Translations under genes and position numbers: made by a program
The notes under the pieces: generated by a model
What the model saw: only the letters and a program-made list of their open reading frames with translations
What the model was told of the DNA's origin: nothing
Database searches by the model: none
Shown: positions 8,058 to 16,845 of the stretch, piece after piece
Position numbering within the stretch: the first letter of the stretch is position 1
Layout: each line of letters starts with the position of its first letter
Source of the DNA: an uncultured Clostridium sp.
GTDB taxonomy: Bacteria; Bacillota; Clostridia; Clostridiales; Clostridiaceae
Assembly: GCA_934755305.1 (NCBI GenBank)
Contig: CAKVLD010000018.1
Span: forward strand, 1-47,172
DNA length: 47,172 nucleotides
Direction of reading: 5' to 3'

Positions 8058-10397
8058 ATGAAAAATAGCAGAGAAAGGATTAAAAAGTTAATTGTACAAG
8101 CTTTATTAGTAGTTATGGCTACAGGCTGTATTAATTTAAATCCTGTAAAAGTAAGTAGTGAAACAAAAGAAGAGGGGAATAGCTTATTATCTAAAGATTT
8201 AGATGGTGATGGCTTAAAAGACGGTTTAGAAGAAGTATTTAGGGCAGACTCTAGAAAAGTTGATACTGACGGTGATGGATTATATGATTTTACAGAAATA
8301 AAGTTAGGTCTTGATCCAGCCAAAGATGATAGTGATAATAATGGAATTTATGATAGCAGTGAGGATTATGATAATGATGGATTAACTAATTTAGAAGAAG
8401 TATCTTTAGGAACAGACTTAACTCAAAAAGATACAGATGGTGATGGTTTATCTGATTTTGAAGAAGTTAAAGTTTATAAAACTTCACCAGTAATAAGTGA
8501 TACAGATGGTGATGGTCTTTTTGATGGTGATGAAGTTAAGCTTAACTTAGATCCTAATAAATCATCTTCTGATGGAGTAACAAAAGATAGTGAAAGAATG
8601 ATTGAACAAACTTTATCTAGTAATAGAATATCAGAAGTGGCTTTAGAAGGTGAATGTGAATTTAAACCAACTTTAAGTGGGATGGTAAAGGGATCTCTAG
8701 ATAGAAATGTCTTTATAAATTCTTATGATACTACACCACTTATGGATATTAAGGGAGTTGTAGGAGAAGGGATTAATATTGATTCTAAGTACAAAGATAA
8801 TGAAGAATTAACTTTAAGTTTTGATTATACTAATTATTTAAAGAATAATGACGAAGATAGAGTGAATAATATGGAAATTTGCCATTATGAAAATAATAGT
8901 TTTACTATTTTAGATACAATAAATGATAAGGAAAATAAGTGTTTAACTACTAAAATTAATAAGCCAGGAATTTACTTCATGATTAATAAGGAAGATGCTT
9001 TGCAAAGTAAAAGAAAGAGAGATAATAAAACAGCTCTTTCTACTAACAAATTATTTAGAGGTACTTCATCATCTTCTAATGATTCAGATTATGATGGAAT
9101 TGAAGATAATGTAGATACAGCACCTAATAACAATAATTTTATAGGTAATCTAAAGACAGGTTTTGCAACTTCTAAAGTTTCTTATATTATGGATTATAGA
9201 AATTTCTTTGCTACTACTAAAAAATATAATAGCAGTATTGCAACTATTTCATCTTTATTTTCTTCTGTTATTTATAATGGAAGCTCATATGATGGTATGA
9301 ATCTTACTAAATTTATGACTAAGCATGGAATTAAAGATGTTAATGATTATAATTTAGCTAGTATGTATACTGATTCTGATGTTTCAGAAGCTTATATTGG
9401 TCATAGAAAAGTTACTTATAATGGAGTTACTAAAGAAATTATTGTAGTAGTTGTTAGAGGAACAAATGGAACTATTAAAGAGTGGGAAAGTAATTTTGAT
9501 ATTGGTAGTACTATTAATAAGAGCAAATTTTCAGATTGGACTATAACTTCAAATCATAAAGGTTTTGATGTAGCTGCTACTAGAATATTAAAATGTATAA
9601 CTGATTATGAAAGTAAATCATATTTAGATAAATCAGCTAAGAAAGCTTATTGGGTAACAGGACATTCAAGAGGAGCGGGTATTGCTAATATTTTAGGAGC
9701 AAGGTTAGTTGATGCTTCAAAGGATGTTTATTGTTATACATTTGCAGCACCTAATACTACTACAGCAAGTAATGCTACTAATACAACTACTTATGCAGGA
9801 ATATATAATGTTCTAAATAAAGATGATTTTGTGCCATATTTGCCTGTTACTGCCTGGGGATTTAAACATTATGGAAAATCTTATACTATAAGTATAGATG
9901 AAAATTACGAAAAAGAATGGGAAAGCTTAACTGGAATTGGTGATTATAATCCTGATACATTAGGTATGGAAAAGACCTTAAATGCTATTTCTAAAATAAT
10001 AAGTAATAGAAATGATGCATATGTACTTAGCTGTAGATGCCATGGAAATGGAAGTAATGATAAAATAACTATTAAGAATCGTGGAACTTCAAAAGAAAGT
10101 AGAGAAAAAGCTATTGCTAAAATACCATCAAATGCAATGCCATATTGTAAAATAACTAGATATAATGGTACAGGCATAGTAGGATGGGATTTTACTGTAT
10201 GTCAACAACCAGAGTATTTTATGCAGCTTCTTGCAGCTTTTATGGCTAAAAAAATAGATGCTTATAGATTTGGAGTTGAGTTAAATATAGCAGATAGATA
10301 TGAAGCTGCTAAATCAGGAATTGTAAGATCAGGCTTAGGTGGTCTTGAACATCCACATTATACTGAATCTTATTATTTACTTTCAAAGCATATATAA
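8058..10397 (+). CDS. TSP3-repeat lipoprotein with class-3 lipase domain
   Basis: This 779-residue protein has a basic N-terminus, a hydrophobic run and a lipobox-like MATGC with Cys24, so it is probably a surface lipoprotein. Residues about 46-175 hold repeated DxDGDGL motifs (DLDGDGLKDG, DTDGDGLYDF, DNDGLTNLEE, DTDGDGLSDF, DTDGDGLFDG) of thrombospondin type 3/calcium-binding kind. A lone copy, DSDYDGIEDN, follows near 346. The C-terminal half is an alpha/beta hydrolase of lipase class 3: VVVVRGTNG near the oxyanion region, GHSRG with nucleophile Ser537, a likely acid at Asp589/590 (NKDDFVPY) and a candidate His604 (FKHYGK). The role, hydrolysis of extracellular lipid or ester, is inferred from the family. 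It is followed closely by a small membrane protein. Confidence 0.8.
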   Translation: MKNSRERIKKLIVQALLVVMATGCINLNPVKVSSETKEEGNSLLSKDLDGDGLKDGLEEVFRADSRKVDTDGDGLYDFTEIKLGLDPAKDDSDNNGIYDSSEDYDNDGLTNLEEVSLGTDLTQKDTDGDGLSDFEEVKVYKTSPVISDTDGDGLFDGDEVKLNLDPNKSSSDGVTKDSERMIEQTLSSNRISEVALEGECEFKPTLSGMVKGSLDRNVFINSYDTTPLMDIKGVVGEGINIDSKYKDNEELTLSFDYTNYLKNNDEDRVNNMEICHYENNSFTILDTINDKENKCLTTKINKPGIYFMINKEDALQSKRKRDNKTALSTNKLFRGTSSSSNDSDYDGIEDNVDTAPNNNNFIGNLKTGFATSKVSYIMDYRNFFATTKKYNSSIATISSLFSSVIYNGSSYDGMNLTKFMTKHGIKDVNDYNLASMYTDSDVSEAYIGHRKVTYNGVTKEIIVVVVRGTNGTIKEWESNFDIGSTINKSKFSDWTITSNHKGFDVAATRILKCITDYESKSYLDKSAKKAYWVTGHSRGAGIANILGARLVDASKDVYCYTFAAPNTTTASNATNTTTYAGIYNVLNKDDFVPYLPVTAWGFKHYGKSYTISIDENYEKEWESLTGIGDYNPDTLGMEKTLNAISKIISNRNDAYVLSCRCHGNGSNDKITIKNRGTSKESREKAIAKIPSNAMPYCKITRYNGTGIVGWDFTVCQQPEYFMQLLAAFMAKKIDAYRFGVELNIADRYEAAKSGIVRSGLGGLEHPHYTESYYLLSKHI

Positions 10398-10417
10398 AAA
10401 TTATGGGGTGAAAATTT

Positions 10418-10651
10418 ATGAAGAAAGTTACTATATTCTATCTAATTGATTTGGTGTGGATAGTAGTATTTGCAGTTTTGAGTTTTTTGGAGAATAAATC
10501 AAAAGATATAGGTCTTGGAGCTCTTGAAAGTCTTGGAAGGTTTTATTTATTTTTAGGACTTTGTATTTTGGGAGTTGTGGCATTAATAGTTGTTTTGATT
10601 AGTAAAAAAATATATGATGCAAAAAAATATATGATGCAAAAAAACATATAA
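10418..10651 (+). CDS. small two-helix membrane protein
   Basis: This 77-residue protein starts 20 nt after the lipase gene behind GGGGTG. It has two hydrophobic segments (about 5-23 and 41-63) with a charged loop ENKSKD between them. No family is recognised. Position suggests co-transcription with the lipase; an accessory or immunity-like role would be speculation. Its last 15 residues are encoded by a 17-bp tandem repeat whose period is not a multiple of three, so its C-terminus depends on repeat number. Confidence 0.6.
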   Translation: MKKVTIFYLIDLVWIVVFAVLSFLENKSKDIGLGALESLGRFYLFLGLCILGVVALIVVLISKKIYDAKKYMMQKNI

Positions 10652-10671
10652 TTCAAAAAAATATATTTTGT
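10604..10671 (+). repeat. 17-bp tandem repeat over the 3' end of the small membrane gene
   Basis: Two perfect copies of AAAAAAATATATGATGC (10604-10620, 10621-10637) are followed by two degenerate copies (10638-10654 with CATATAATTC, 10655-10671 with TATATTTTGT) in strict 17-bp register. The stop codon lies in the third unit. Confidence 0.85.
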
Positions 10672-10680
10672 GATTTAAAA

Positions 10681-10718
10681 GAATGAGTTAGCACCTTTGT
10701 GTTGCTCATTCTTTTTTG
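10681..10718 (+). terminator. Rho-independent terminator
   Basis: GAATGAG pairs with CTCATTC around an inner GCAC/GTG(T) stem, followed by TTTTTT. It ends the lipase/membrane-protein unit. Confidence 0.8.
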
Positions 10719-10851
10719 TTTTTACATAGTAAATTTGTACTTTAGAAGAAATTAAGAATATTACTACTTATGCAGGGAATAATATATATTTTTTGGGAAA
10801 ACATATTATTGATACAAAGTATTAATTATATAAAAAGAAAGAAGGGATATA

Positions 10852-12924
10852 ATGAAAAAAGTTCAATCAACATGCAATTATTGTGCACTAGCCTGTAACT
10901 TAGATTTTTATGTTGAAGATGACAAGATTGTAAAGGTCATACCTACAAAAGGCTATCCAGTTAATGATGGTTTTTCCTGTATAAAAGGTCTTTCTTTAGA
11001 CAGGCAAGCTACATTATTTAAGTGTTCTCCTCTGCCAAGAGTAAAACAAAAAGATGGTAGTTTTAAAGAGATAGAGTGGGAAGATGCTTATAAGTACGTG
11101 GCAGAAAAATTTTTAGAGTTACAAGATAAATATGGAAAAGAAAGCATAGCTGGTATTAGTACTGGTCAATTAACAACTGAGGAATTTGCTCTTTTAGGGC
11201 ATATTATGAGAAACTTTTTGCAAACAAATCTTGATGGTAATACTCGTCTTTGTATGTCAACAGCTGTTGTAGCTCATAAACATAGTTTTGGATTTGATGC
11301 ACCTCCATACACATTAAAAGATGCTGAACTTTCTGATACCATAATTTTAATTGGATCTAATCCTGTAATAGCTCATCCTATATTATGGGGAAGAATAAGA
11401 ACTAATAAAAATAAGAAATTAATTGTTATAGATCCAAGAGAATCAGAAACAGCTATCCATGCTGATTACTGGTATGGGATTAAGCCAAAGACAGATTTAA
11501 CTTTACTTTATGCAGTATCTAATATCTTAATAGAAAAAGACTATATAGATAAAGATTATATTGAAAAATATACAGAAGGATTTGAAGACTTTAAGAAATT
11601 TGTTAAGAAATATACTGTACAAAAAGCTGCTAAAGCTACTGGAATATCAGAAGAGAGAATATTAGAATTAGCAGAGCTTATTCATGAAGGTAAAAGAGTT
11701 TCTTTATGGTGGACAATGGGAGTTAACCAAAGTTATGAAGGAGTAAGAACAGCAGAAGCTATTATAAATATTGCATTAATGACTGGAAATATAGGAAGAC
11801 CAGGAACAGGAGCAAATTCAATAACAGGTCAGAGCAATGCTATGGGTTCAAGAGTTTTTAGTAATACAACTGGACTTTTTGGTGGTGGTGATTATGCTGA
11901 TGAAGATAGAAGAAAAAGAGTTGCTAAAGTTTTAGGGGTAGATGAAAATCTTATAGCACATAAGCCAACAATAACATACAACGAAATAGTGGAAAAAGTT
12001 ATTGAAGGTAAGATAAAAGGCTTATGGGTAATATGTACAAATCCAAGACATTCATGGACTAATAATAAAACTTTTGAGGAAGCTCTAAAAAAATTAGAAT
12101 TATTAGTTGTTCAAGATATATATGATGATACTGATACATCAAGAATGGCAGATGTATTTTTACCAGTAGTTCCAGGTATTAAAAAGGAAGGAACTTATAT
12201 TAATACTGAAAGAAGAGTATCTGCAATGCGTCCAGCTTTAGAAAGAAAGGAAAGTGAAAAAACTGATTATGAAGTATTACTTGGTATAGGTAAAGCTTTA
12301 GGTATGGGTAATCTTCTTGAAAGATGGAAAACTCCAAGAGATGCTTTTAATTTAATGAAGGAATGTTCAAGATATATGCCTTGTGAAATAACTGGTATAG
12401 ATTATGATGAACTTGAAGGTTCTAAAGGTATCCAATGGCCATTTAAAGAAGGAGATAAGTTAACAGATAATCAAAGACGTTTGTTTGAAAATGGTAAATA
12501 CTATACTAAAAATAATAAAGCCCACTTTATATTTGAAGATGTTATGGAGAATCCTATACCTAACACAAAAGAATTTCCTTATACCTTAAATACAGGAAGA
12601 GGAACAGCAGGTCAATGGCATACTTTAACTAGAACAAAAGAAATTAGATTTGTAACAGATGTAACTTCTGATAAAGCTTATGCTTTTTTTAATACAAAGC
12701 TTTTGGAAGATTTAGGTATCGAAGAAAATGAAGTTGTAAGAGTAGATTCTATAAATGGACAGTCTTCGGAGTTTTTAGTTAGATCAACTGATAATGTAAA
12801 GTATGATGAAATCTTTGCTCCTATGCATTATATTGAGTGTAATAATTTAACTCCTTCAGTATATGATAAATATTCAAAAGAACCATCATTTAAGACTACG
12901 CCAGTTAATATAAGAAAAATCTAG
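10852..12924 (+). CDS. molybdopterin oxidoreductase, assimilatory nitrate reductase-like catalytic subunit
   Basis: This 690-residue member of the bis-MGD family has an N-terminal [4Fe-4S] site at Cys8, Cys11, Cys15 and Cys43. A likely molybdenum ligand is Cys134 in TRLCMSTAV, the pattern of NarB/NasA/NapA-type nitrate reductases. MTGNIGRPGTGANSITGQSN and NAMGSR are also typical of that group, and the C-terminal molybdopterin-binding part begins near YTLNTGRGTAGQWH. There is no Tat signal, so it is cytoplasmic. The next two genes encode an iron-sulfur protein and a flavoprotein that could pass electrons from NAD(P)H. Formate dehydrogenase-like activity is the main alternative; a Cys ligand with MSTAV favours nitrate. 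No nitrate transporter or nitrite reductase is adjacent. Confidence 0.8.
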   Translation: MKKVQSTCNYCALACNLDFYVEDDKIVKVIPTKGYPVNDGFSCIKGLSLDRQATLFKCSPLPRVKQKDGSFKEIEWEDAYKYVAEKFLELQDKYGKESIAGISTGQLTTEEFALLGHIMRNFLQTNLDGNTRLCMSTAVVAHKHSFGFDAPPYTLKDAELSDTIILIGSNPVIAHPILWGRIRTNKNKKLIVIDPRESETAIHADYWYGIKPKTDLTLLYAVSNILIEKDYIDKDYIEKYTEGFEDFKKFVKKYTVQKAAKATGISEERILELAELIHEGKRVSLWWTMGVNQSYEGVRTAEAIINIALMTGNIGRPGTGANSITGQSNAMGSRVFSNTTGLFGGGDYADEDRRKRVAKVLGVDENLIAHKPTITYNEIVEKVIEGKIKGLWVICTNPRHSWTNNKTFEEALKKLELLVVQDIYDDTDTSRMADVFLPVVPGIKKEGTYINTERRVSAMRPALERKESEKTDYEVLLGIGKALGMGNLLERWKTPRDAFNLMKECSRYMPCEITGIDYDELEGSKGIQWPFKEGDKLTDNQRRLFENGKYYTKNNKAHFIFEDVMENPIPNTKEFPYTLNTGRGTAGQWHTLTRTKEIRFVTDVTSDKAYAFFNTKLLEDLGIEENEVVRVDSINGQSSEFLVRSTDNVKYDEIFAPMHYIECNNLTPSVYDKYSKEPSFKTTPVNIRKI

Positions 12925-12936
12925 GGGGTTATAAAG

Positions 12937-13353
12937 ATGAAGAGAATAAGGATTGATAGAAGTAAATGTATTGGTTGTTTAACTTGTGTCACTGCATGTA
13001 CTGTAAGTCATGATTCTTGTGATTCAAGAATTAGAGTAACTGTAGATAGTAACTTAACAGAAGCACCAATATTATGTAGACACTGCGATAGACCAGAGTG
13101 TGTTTATACTTGTCAAACTGGAGCAATGAGAAAAGATAGAGAAAGTGGTTTTGTACTGTATGATAAGAGCAGATGTTCAAGTTGTTATATGTGTATAATG
13201 ACATGTCCATTTGGTGTATTAAAAAGTGACAGAATAAAATATAAGGAAATAATGAAATGTGATATGTGCACAAGTTGTGCTAAAGATGATGGCAGTGATC
13301 CTCAATGTGTAGCTAGATGTCCTATGAGAGCTTTGACTCTAGAGGAGGTGTAA
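12937..13353 (+). CDS. polyferredoxin-type 4Fe-4S electron transfer protein
   Basis: This 138-residue protein carries four Cys clusters: CIGCLTCVTAC, CRHCDRPECVYTC, CSSCYMCIMTCPFG and CDMCTSC with CVARCP. This is the arrangement of the electron-transfer subunits (NarC/HycB/FdhB-like) that serve molybdoenzymes. It begins 12 nt after the molybdoenzyme stop with a GGGGG ribosome site and ends 6 nt before the flavoprotein gene, so the three form one operon. It probably carries electrons from the flavoprotein to the catalytic subunit. Confidence 0.85.
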   Translation: MKRIRIDRSKCIGCLTCVTACTVSHDSCDSRIRVTVDSNLTEAPILCRHCDRPECVYTCQTGAMRKDRESGFVLYDKSRCSSCYMCIMTCPFGVLKSDRIKYKEIMKCDMCTSCAKDDGSDPQCVARCPMRALTLEEV

Positions 13354-13359
13354 TAGATT

Positions 13360-14598
13360 ATGAAATTTGTAGTAATAGGAGCATCAGCAGCTGGAATAAA
13401 TGCATCAAGACAGCTTAGATTAAGAGATGAAAATGCTGAAATAACATTAATATCAAAGGATGAACATGTTTATTCAAGATGTATACTTCATTATTATATG
13501 GAAGGTATTCGTGATCTTAAAGGTCTTGAGTTTATGGAAGATGACTTTATGAAAATATATAATATTAATTGGATTAAAGGCATCTCTGTTACTGGACTTA
13601 AGGTGGAAGATAAAAAGGTTATTTTAGAAAATGGAAAAGAAGTAGAATATGATAAGCTTTTAATTGCCACAGGAGCTCATACATTCTTTCCACCAATACC
13701 ACATTTAAAAACAGCTAAAAATTCTATAGGTTTTAGAAACTTAGATGATTGTGAATTTATAATGAATGAAGCAAAAAAAGAAGAATGCAAACATATTGTA
13801 ATAATGGGAGCTGGACTTGTAGGGATAGATGTAATTACTGGACTTTTAGATTATGGTAAAGAACTAACTTTAGTTGAAATGCAGGATAGAATGTTATCTA
13901 TTCAATTAGATGAAAGGGCAGCATTAACATATCAAAAAGCTTATGATACACATGGTGTTAAACAATATTATGGTGTAGGAGTTAAGGAACTTATAGTTGA
14001 TGAAGAGGAAAATATAAAAGAAATTCTTTTAAGTAATGGTGAATATATTCCTTGTGATTTATTAGTATGCTGTGCTGGTGTAAGATCTAATGTGGAATTT
14101 TTACAAGATACCCCTGTGGAATGTGACAAGTTTGGATTAATTATTGACTCTCGTGGAAGAACTAATATAGAGGATATATATGGAGCGGGAGATGTTACAG
14201 GAAGAGGGCCTATATGGTCAGTAGCTACTAAGGAAGGTCTTGTAGCAGCTGATAATATGACAGGTACAGATACAGAAATGACAGACTTCTTTGCAAGTAA
14301 GTCAACAATGAATTTCTTAGGCATTCCTACAATGTCGTTAGGTATCAATACTCCTCCAGATGATACATATAAGATTGAAAGTGAAGAAGATGATGCTGGA
14401 AATTATAAAAAAGTAATTCATAAGGATGGAAAAATCTATGGTGCAATACTTCAAGGAAATATATCTTATGGAGGAGTATTGACTCAGCTTATAGCAAGAG
14501 AAATAGATATTTCTAAAATAAAGAAACCTTTATTTAATGTAGATTACTCAGATTTCTTTAATGAAGATGAAAAGTATAGATATTATTATTCTAAGTAG
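13360..14598 (+). CDS. FAD/NAD(P)-dependent oxidoreductase of the nitrate reductase-like operon
   Basis: This 412-residue pyridine nucleotide-disulfide oxidoreductase (class of NirB N-terminus/rubredoxin reductase) has an FAD-binding motif GASAAGINA at 7-15, an NAD(P)-binding motif GAGLVGIDV near residue 150, and a second FAD motif NIEDIYGAGDVT. The conserved YSRCILHYYM segment after the first strands is typical of NirB-like reductases. It has AGGAGG just upstream. It is the likely entry point for electrons to the iron-sulfur protein and molybdoenzyme. There are no haem or Fe-S binding Cys clusters, so it is not itself a nitrite reductase. Confidence 0.8.
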   Translation: MKFVVIGASAAGINASRQLRLRDENAEITLISKDEHVYSRCILHYYMEGIRDLKGLEFMEDDFMKIYNINWIKGISVTGLKVEDKKVILENGKEVEYDKLLIATGAHTFFPPIPHLKTAKNSIGFRNLDDCEFIMNEAKKEECKHIVIMGAGLVGIDVITGLLDYGKELTLVEMQDRMLSIQLDERAALTYQKAYDTHGVKQYYGVGVKELIVDEEENIKEILLSNGEYIPCDLLVCCAGVRSNVEFLQDTPVECDKFGLIIDSRGRTNIEDIYGAGDVTGRGPIWSVATKEGLVAADNMTGTDTEMTDFFASKSTMNFLGIPTMSLGINTPPDDTYKIESEEDDAGNYKKVIHKDGKIYGAILQGNISYGGVLTQLIAREIDISKIKKPLFNVDYSDFFNEDEKYRYYYSK

Positions 14599-14623
14599 TG
14601 TTAAAGATAATAATTGTAGTGTT

Positions 14624-14652
14624 TTGAAAGATACAGAAAATAAATTTTAATA
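14624..14652 (+). promoter_or_regulatory. promoter of the structured RNA upstream of rarA
   Basis: TTGAAA (14624-14629), exactly 17 nt, then TTAATA (14647-14652). It would start an RNA at about 14659 that runs to the terminator at 14848. Confidence 0.6.
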
Positions 14653-14658
14653 ACTCCG

Positions 14659-14850
14659 AACAAAAATATCTAAGGATTTAGGTCTATGATATTGCGTCAA
14701 GATAAAGTTTTATCTTCAGGGTTGACTTAGGAAACGAATCAGCCTTCCATGTTTGAAAAGGAGGATTTTTAATTATATTTATGAAGTTTAAAGTGATAAA
14801 AACTATATTAGACCGTTTTGAAAAAAGATGGTTTAATATAGTTTTTTTAT
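14659..14850 (+). ncRNA. ssrS: probable 6S RNA
   Basis: The gap between the oxidoreductase operon and rarA holds a promoter, about 190 nt without an ORF, and a strong terminator, giving an RNA of 6S size. It contains stems such as GTCAA/TTGAC around AGATAAA-GT-TTTATCT. It also has GGAAACGAATCAG followed by TGAAAAGGAGGAT, an order reminiscent of the 3' half of the Bacillus 6S-1 RNA as I recall it. In Bacillus the 6S-1 gene lies close to rarA (yrvN), so synteny agrees. 6S RNA binds the sigma-A RNA polymerase holoenzyme and mimics an open promoter. I cannot fold it fully by eye; another structured RNA is possible. Confidence 0.55.
14800..14848 (+). terminator. terminator of the structured RNA
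   Basis: AAACTATATTAGACC (14800-14814) pairs with GGTTTAATATAGTTT (14830-14844, one mismatch region), followed by TTTTTT. Confidence 0.85.
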
Positions 14851-14920
14851 AAAAAACATTCTTTTTAACATTTATATTTTTATGGTAATATATATAAGGT
14901 AGAAAAGAGGGAATATTAAG

Positions 14921-16192
14921 ATGTATAAACCATTAGCAGATAAAATCAGACCTACTAAGCTTTCAGAAGTTTGTGGGCAAAAACATATATTAGGTTCTAA
15001 TAAGATATTAGATAGAATATTAAAAAGTGGTTCTATAAGTAATATGATTTTTTATGGGCCACCTGGAATAGGAAAAACTACTGTAGCTAATATAATAGCA
15101 GCTTCAGCTAATAAACAATTTTATAAATTAAATGCAACTAATGCATCTTTAAAAGATATTCAAGACATAGTTAAAGAATTAGATACTTTCATGGGGAGAA
15201 ATGGGATACTCTTATACTTAGATGAGATTCAAAATTTTAATAAAAAGCAACAACAATCTCTACTAGAATATATAGAGGATGGAAGGATTACATTAATAGC
15301 TTCAACTACAGAAAATCCTTATCATTATATATTTAAGGCTCTTTTAAGTAGATCAACTATATTTGAGTTTAAGCCATTAAGTGAAGAGGATGTTAAAGAA
15401 GCTTTAAATAGAGCAGTTAATATTTCAAGAGAAAGTTTTAATGAAACTACTTTAGAGGTAGATGATGAAGCTTTAGATTATATTGCAAGGGCTAGTAATG
15501 GAGATGTAAGAAAAGCAATAAATGCAATAGAAGTAGCTTTAAATTCTACTAATCCTAATGCTAGTGGAATAGTAAAAATAGATTTACAGGTAGCTAAAGA
15601 TAGTACTCAAACAAAGGTAGTTGCTTATGATATAAATGGAGATAGTCATTATGATTATTTAAGTGCTTTTCAGAAATCTATAAGGGGAAGTGACCCTGAT
15701 GCAGCTATCCATTATTTGGCTAGACTTATAAAAGCAGGAGATTTAATATCTATATGTAGAAGACTTCAAGTAATAGCATCAGAAGATATAGGACTTGCAT
15801 ATCCACAAGCAGCTTTAATAGTTAAATCTTTAGTGGATTCAGCTAGGGAATTAGGCTTTCCAGAAGCAAGGATACCTCTAGCAGAAGCTACTATACTTCT
15901 TGCAACTTCACCTAAATCTAATTCTGCATATTTAGCTATAGATAAAGCACTTTCAGATTTAGAAACTATGAAAATAGATGATATCCCAAATCATTTAAAA
16001 GATGCTCATTATAGTGGGGCAAAAGCTTTAGATCGTGGAACTACATATAAGTATCCCCATAGCTTTGATAATCATTATGTTAAGCAGCAATATTTACCTA
16101 ATAATATTAAAAATAAGATTTATTATGAATATGGTGATAATAAGATAGAAAGTAATACTAAAGCTTATTGGGATAGAATAAAAAAATTGTAG
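14921..16192 (+). CDS. rarA: replication-associated recombination protein A (AAA+ ATPase)
   Basis: This 423-residue AAA+ protein of the RarA/MgsA/WRNIP1 family has Walker A GPPGIGKTT at 46-54, Walker B LLYLDEIQNF at about 97-106, sensor-1 region LIASTTENPY and the C-terminal oligomerisation domain with GSDPDAAIHYLARLI. It acts at stalled replication forks as a clamp-loader-like protein. The length is normal. It is a single gene, preceded by the probable 6S RNA and closed by a long hairpin element. Confidence 0.95.
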   Translation: MYKPLADKIRPTKLSEVCGQKHILGSNKILDRILKSGSISNMIFYGPPGIGKTTVANIIAASANKQFYKLNATNASLKDIQDIVKELDTFMGRNGILLYLDEIQNFNKKQQQSLLEYIEDGRITLIASTTENPYHYIFKALLSRSTIFEFKPLSEEDVKEALNRAVNISRESFNETTLEVDDEALDYIARASNGDVRKAINAIEVALNSTNPNASGIVKIDLQVAKDSTQTKVVAYDINGDSHYDYLSAFQKSIRGSDPDAAIHYLARLIKAGDLISICRRLQVIASEDIGLAYPQAALIVKSLVDSARELGFPEARIPLAEATILLATSPKSNSAYLAIDKALSDLETMKIDDIPNHLKDAHYSGAKALDRGTTYKYPHSFDNHYVKQQYLPNNIKNKIYYEYGDNKIESNTKAYWDRIKKL

Positions 16193-16194
16193 AA

Positions 16195-16268
16195 AAGGGG
16201 GTGTCACATTAAACTTTAATTGAGAATTTAAAATTCTTAATTATGAATTGTGCCACATCCTCTTTTTA
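16195..16268 (+). repeat. long hairpin element acting as terminator, copy 1
   Basis: A 74-nt imperfect inverted repeat: AAAAGGGGGTGTCACATT at the left arm pairs with AATTGTGCCACATCCTCTTT at the right, with G-U pairs and a bulge. The core CATTAAACTTTAATTGAG and AAATTCTTAATT is shared with the element at 41088-41165. It directly follows rarA and ends in a T run, so it can terminate transcription. Confidence 0.8.
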
Positions 16269-16331
16269 TGTAGCATATAAGGTGAATTTGTATAAAATGA
16301 TAGTAAGACCACTATATATAGGAGCATAATT

Positions 16332-16826
16332 ATGAGTGATTTAAATTACATAGACGAATTTCTAAAATATTTAGGCTATGAAAAGGATGAAGAAAGCTTT
16401 AAGGTAGATAATAATGATGAAATAGATAATCCTTGTATTAATTTTGATTCTGATACACCAAATGGTTTCCAAGATATAAATCCTTTTTTCTTTTTGGTAA
16501 TAGGAGAAATAATAGGAGATGTAATTTCAGGAAATTTACCTTTTAATACAGCTAATTCTGTATCCAATATATTGAATTTAGTTGGACAAATCTTAGAAAC
16601 TTATGCAGCTCAAGTAACTTATTTAGAAAGTGGTCCTGGAAGCTGTTATAATCCTAATAATAGAAATCTAACAAATCCTTTTTGCAATACTAGTAAAAAT
16701 GTAAGTGAAGAATATAAAGAAGAAGTAGAATTATTGAAAAATGAAGTAAATATATTAAAAGAGAAATTGAATTTACTTCAAGAAAGAATTGATGATATTG
16801 AAAATTTGGATGATAAAAAAATATAG
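16332..16826 (+). CDS. hypothetical protein, first of a tandem paralogous pair
   Basis: This 164-residue protein of unknown function has a Cys-containing acidic N-terminus. Its central module (about residues 45-115), GFQDINPFFFLVIGEIIGDV, then SGNLPFNTANS, ESGPGSCYNPNNRN and LTNPF, is shared with the next gene. A C-terminal coiled coil (about 125-160, heptads of Leu/Ile with Glu/Lys) follows. No signal peptide is seen. The family may be a spore or envelope structural protein, but nothing in the sequence proves this. The next gene starts 19 nt downstream, so both are probably one unit. Confidence 0.7.
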   Translation: MSDLNYIDEFLKYLGYEKDEESFKVDNNDEIDNPCINFDSDTPNGFQDINPFFFLVIGEIIGDVISGNLPFNTANSVSNILNLVGQILETYAAQVTYLESGPGSCYNPNNRNLTNPFCNTSKNVSEEYKEEVELLKNEVNILKEKLNLLQERIDDIENLDDKKI

Positions 16827-16845
16827 TTATATATTTAGGTGATAT

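Noticed and set aside
13031..13273. Minus-strand frame opposite the polyferredoxin gene
   Set aside because: The Cys motifs on the plus strand are unambiguous; the opposite frame is a shadow.
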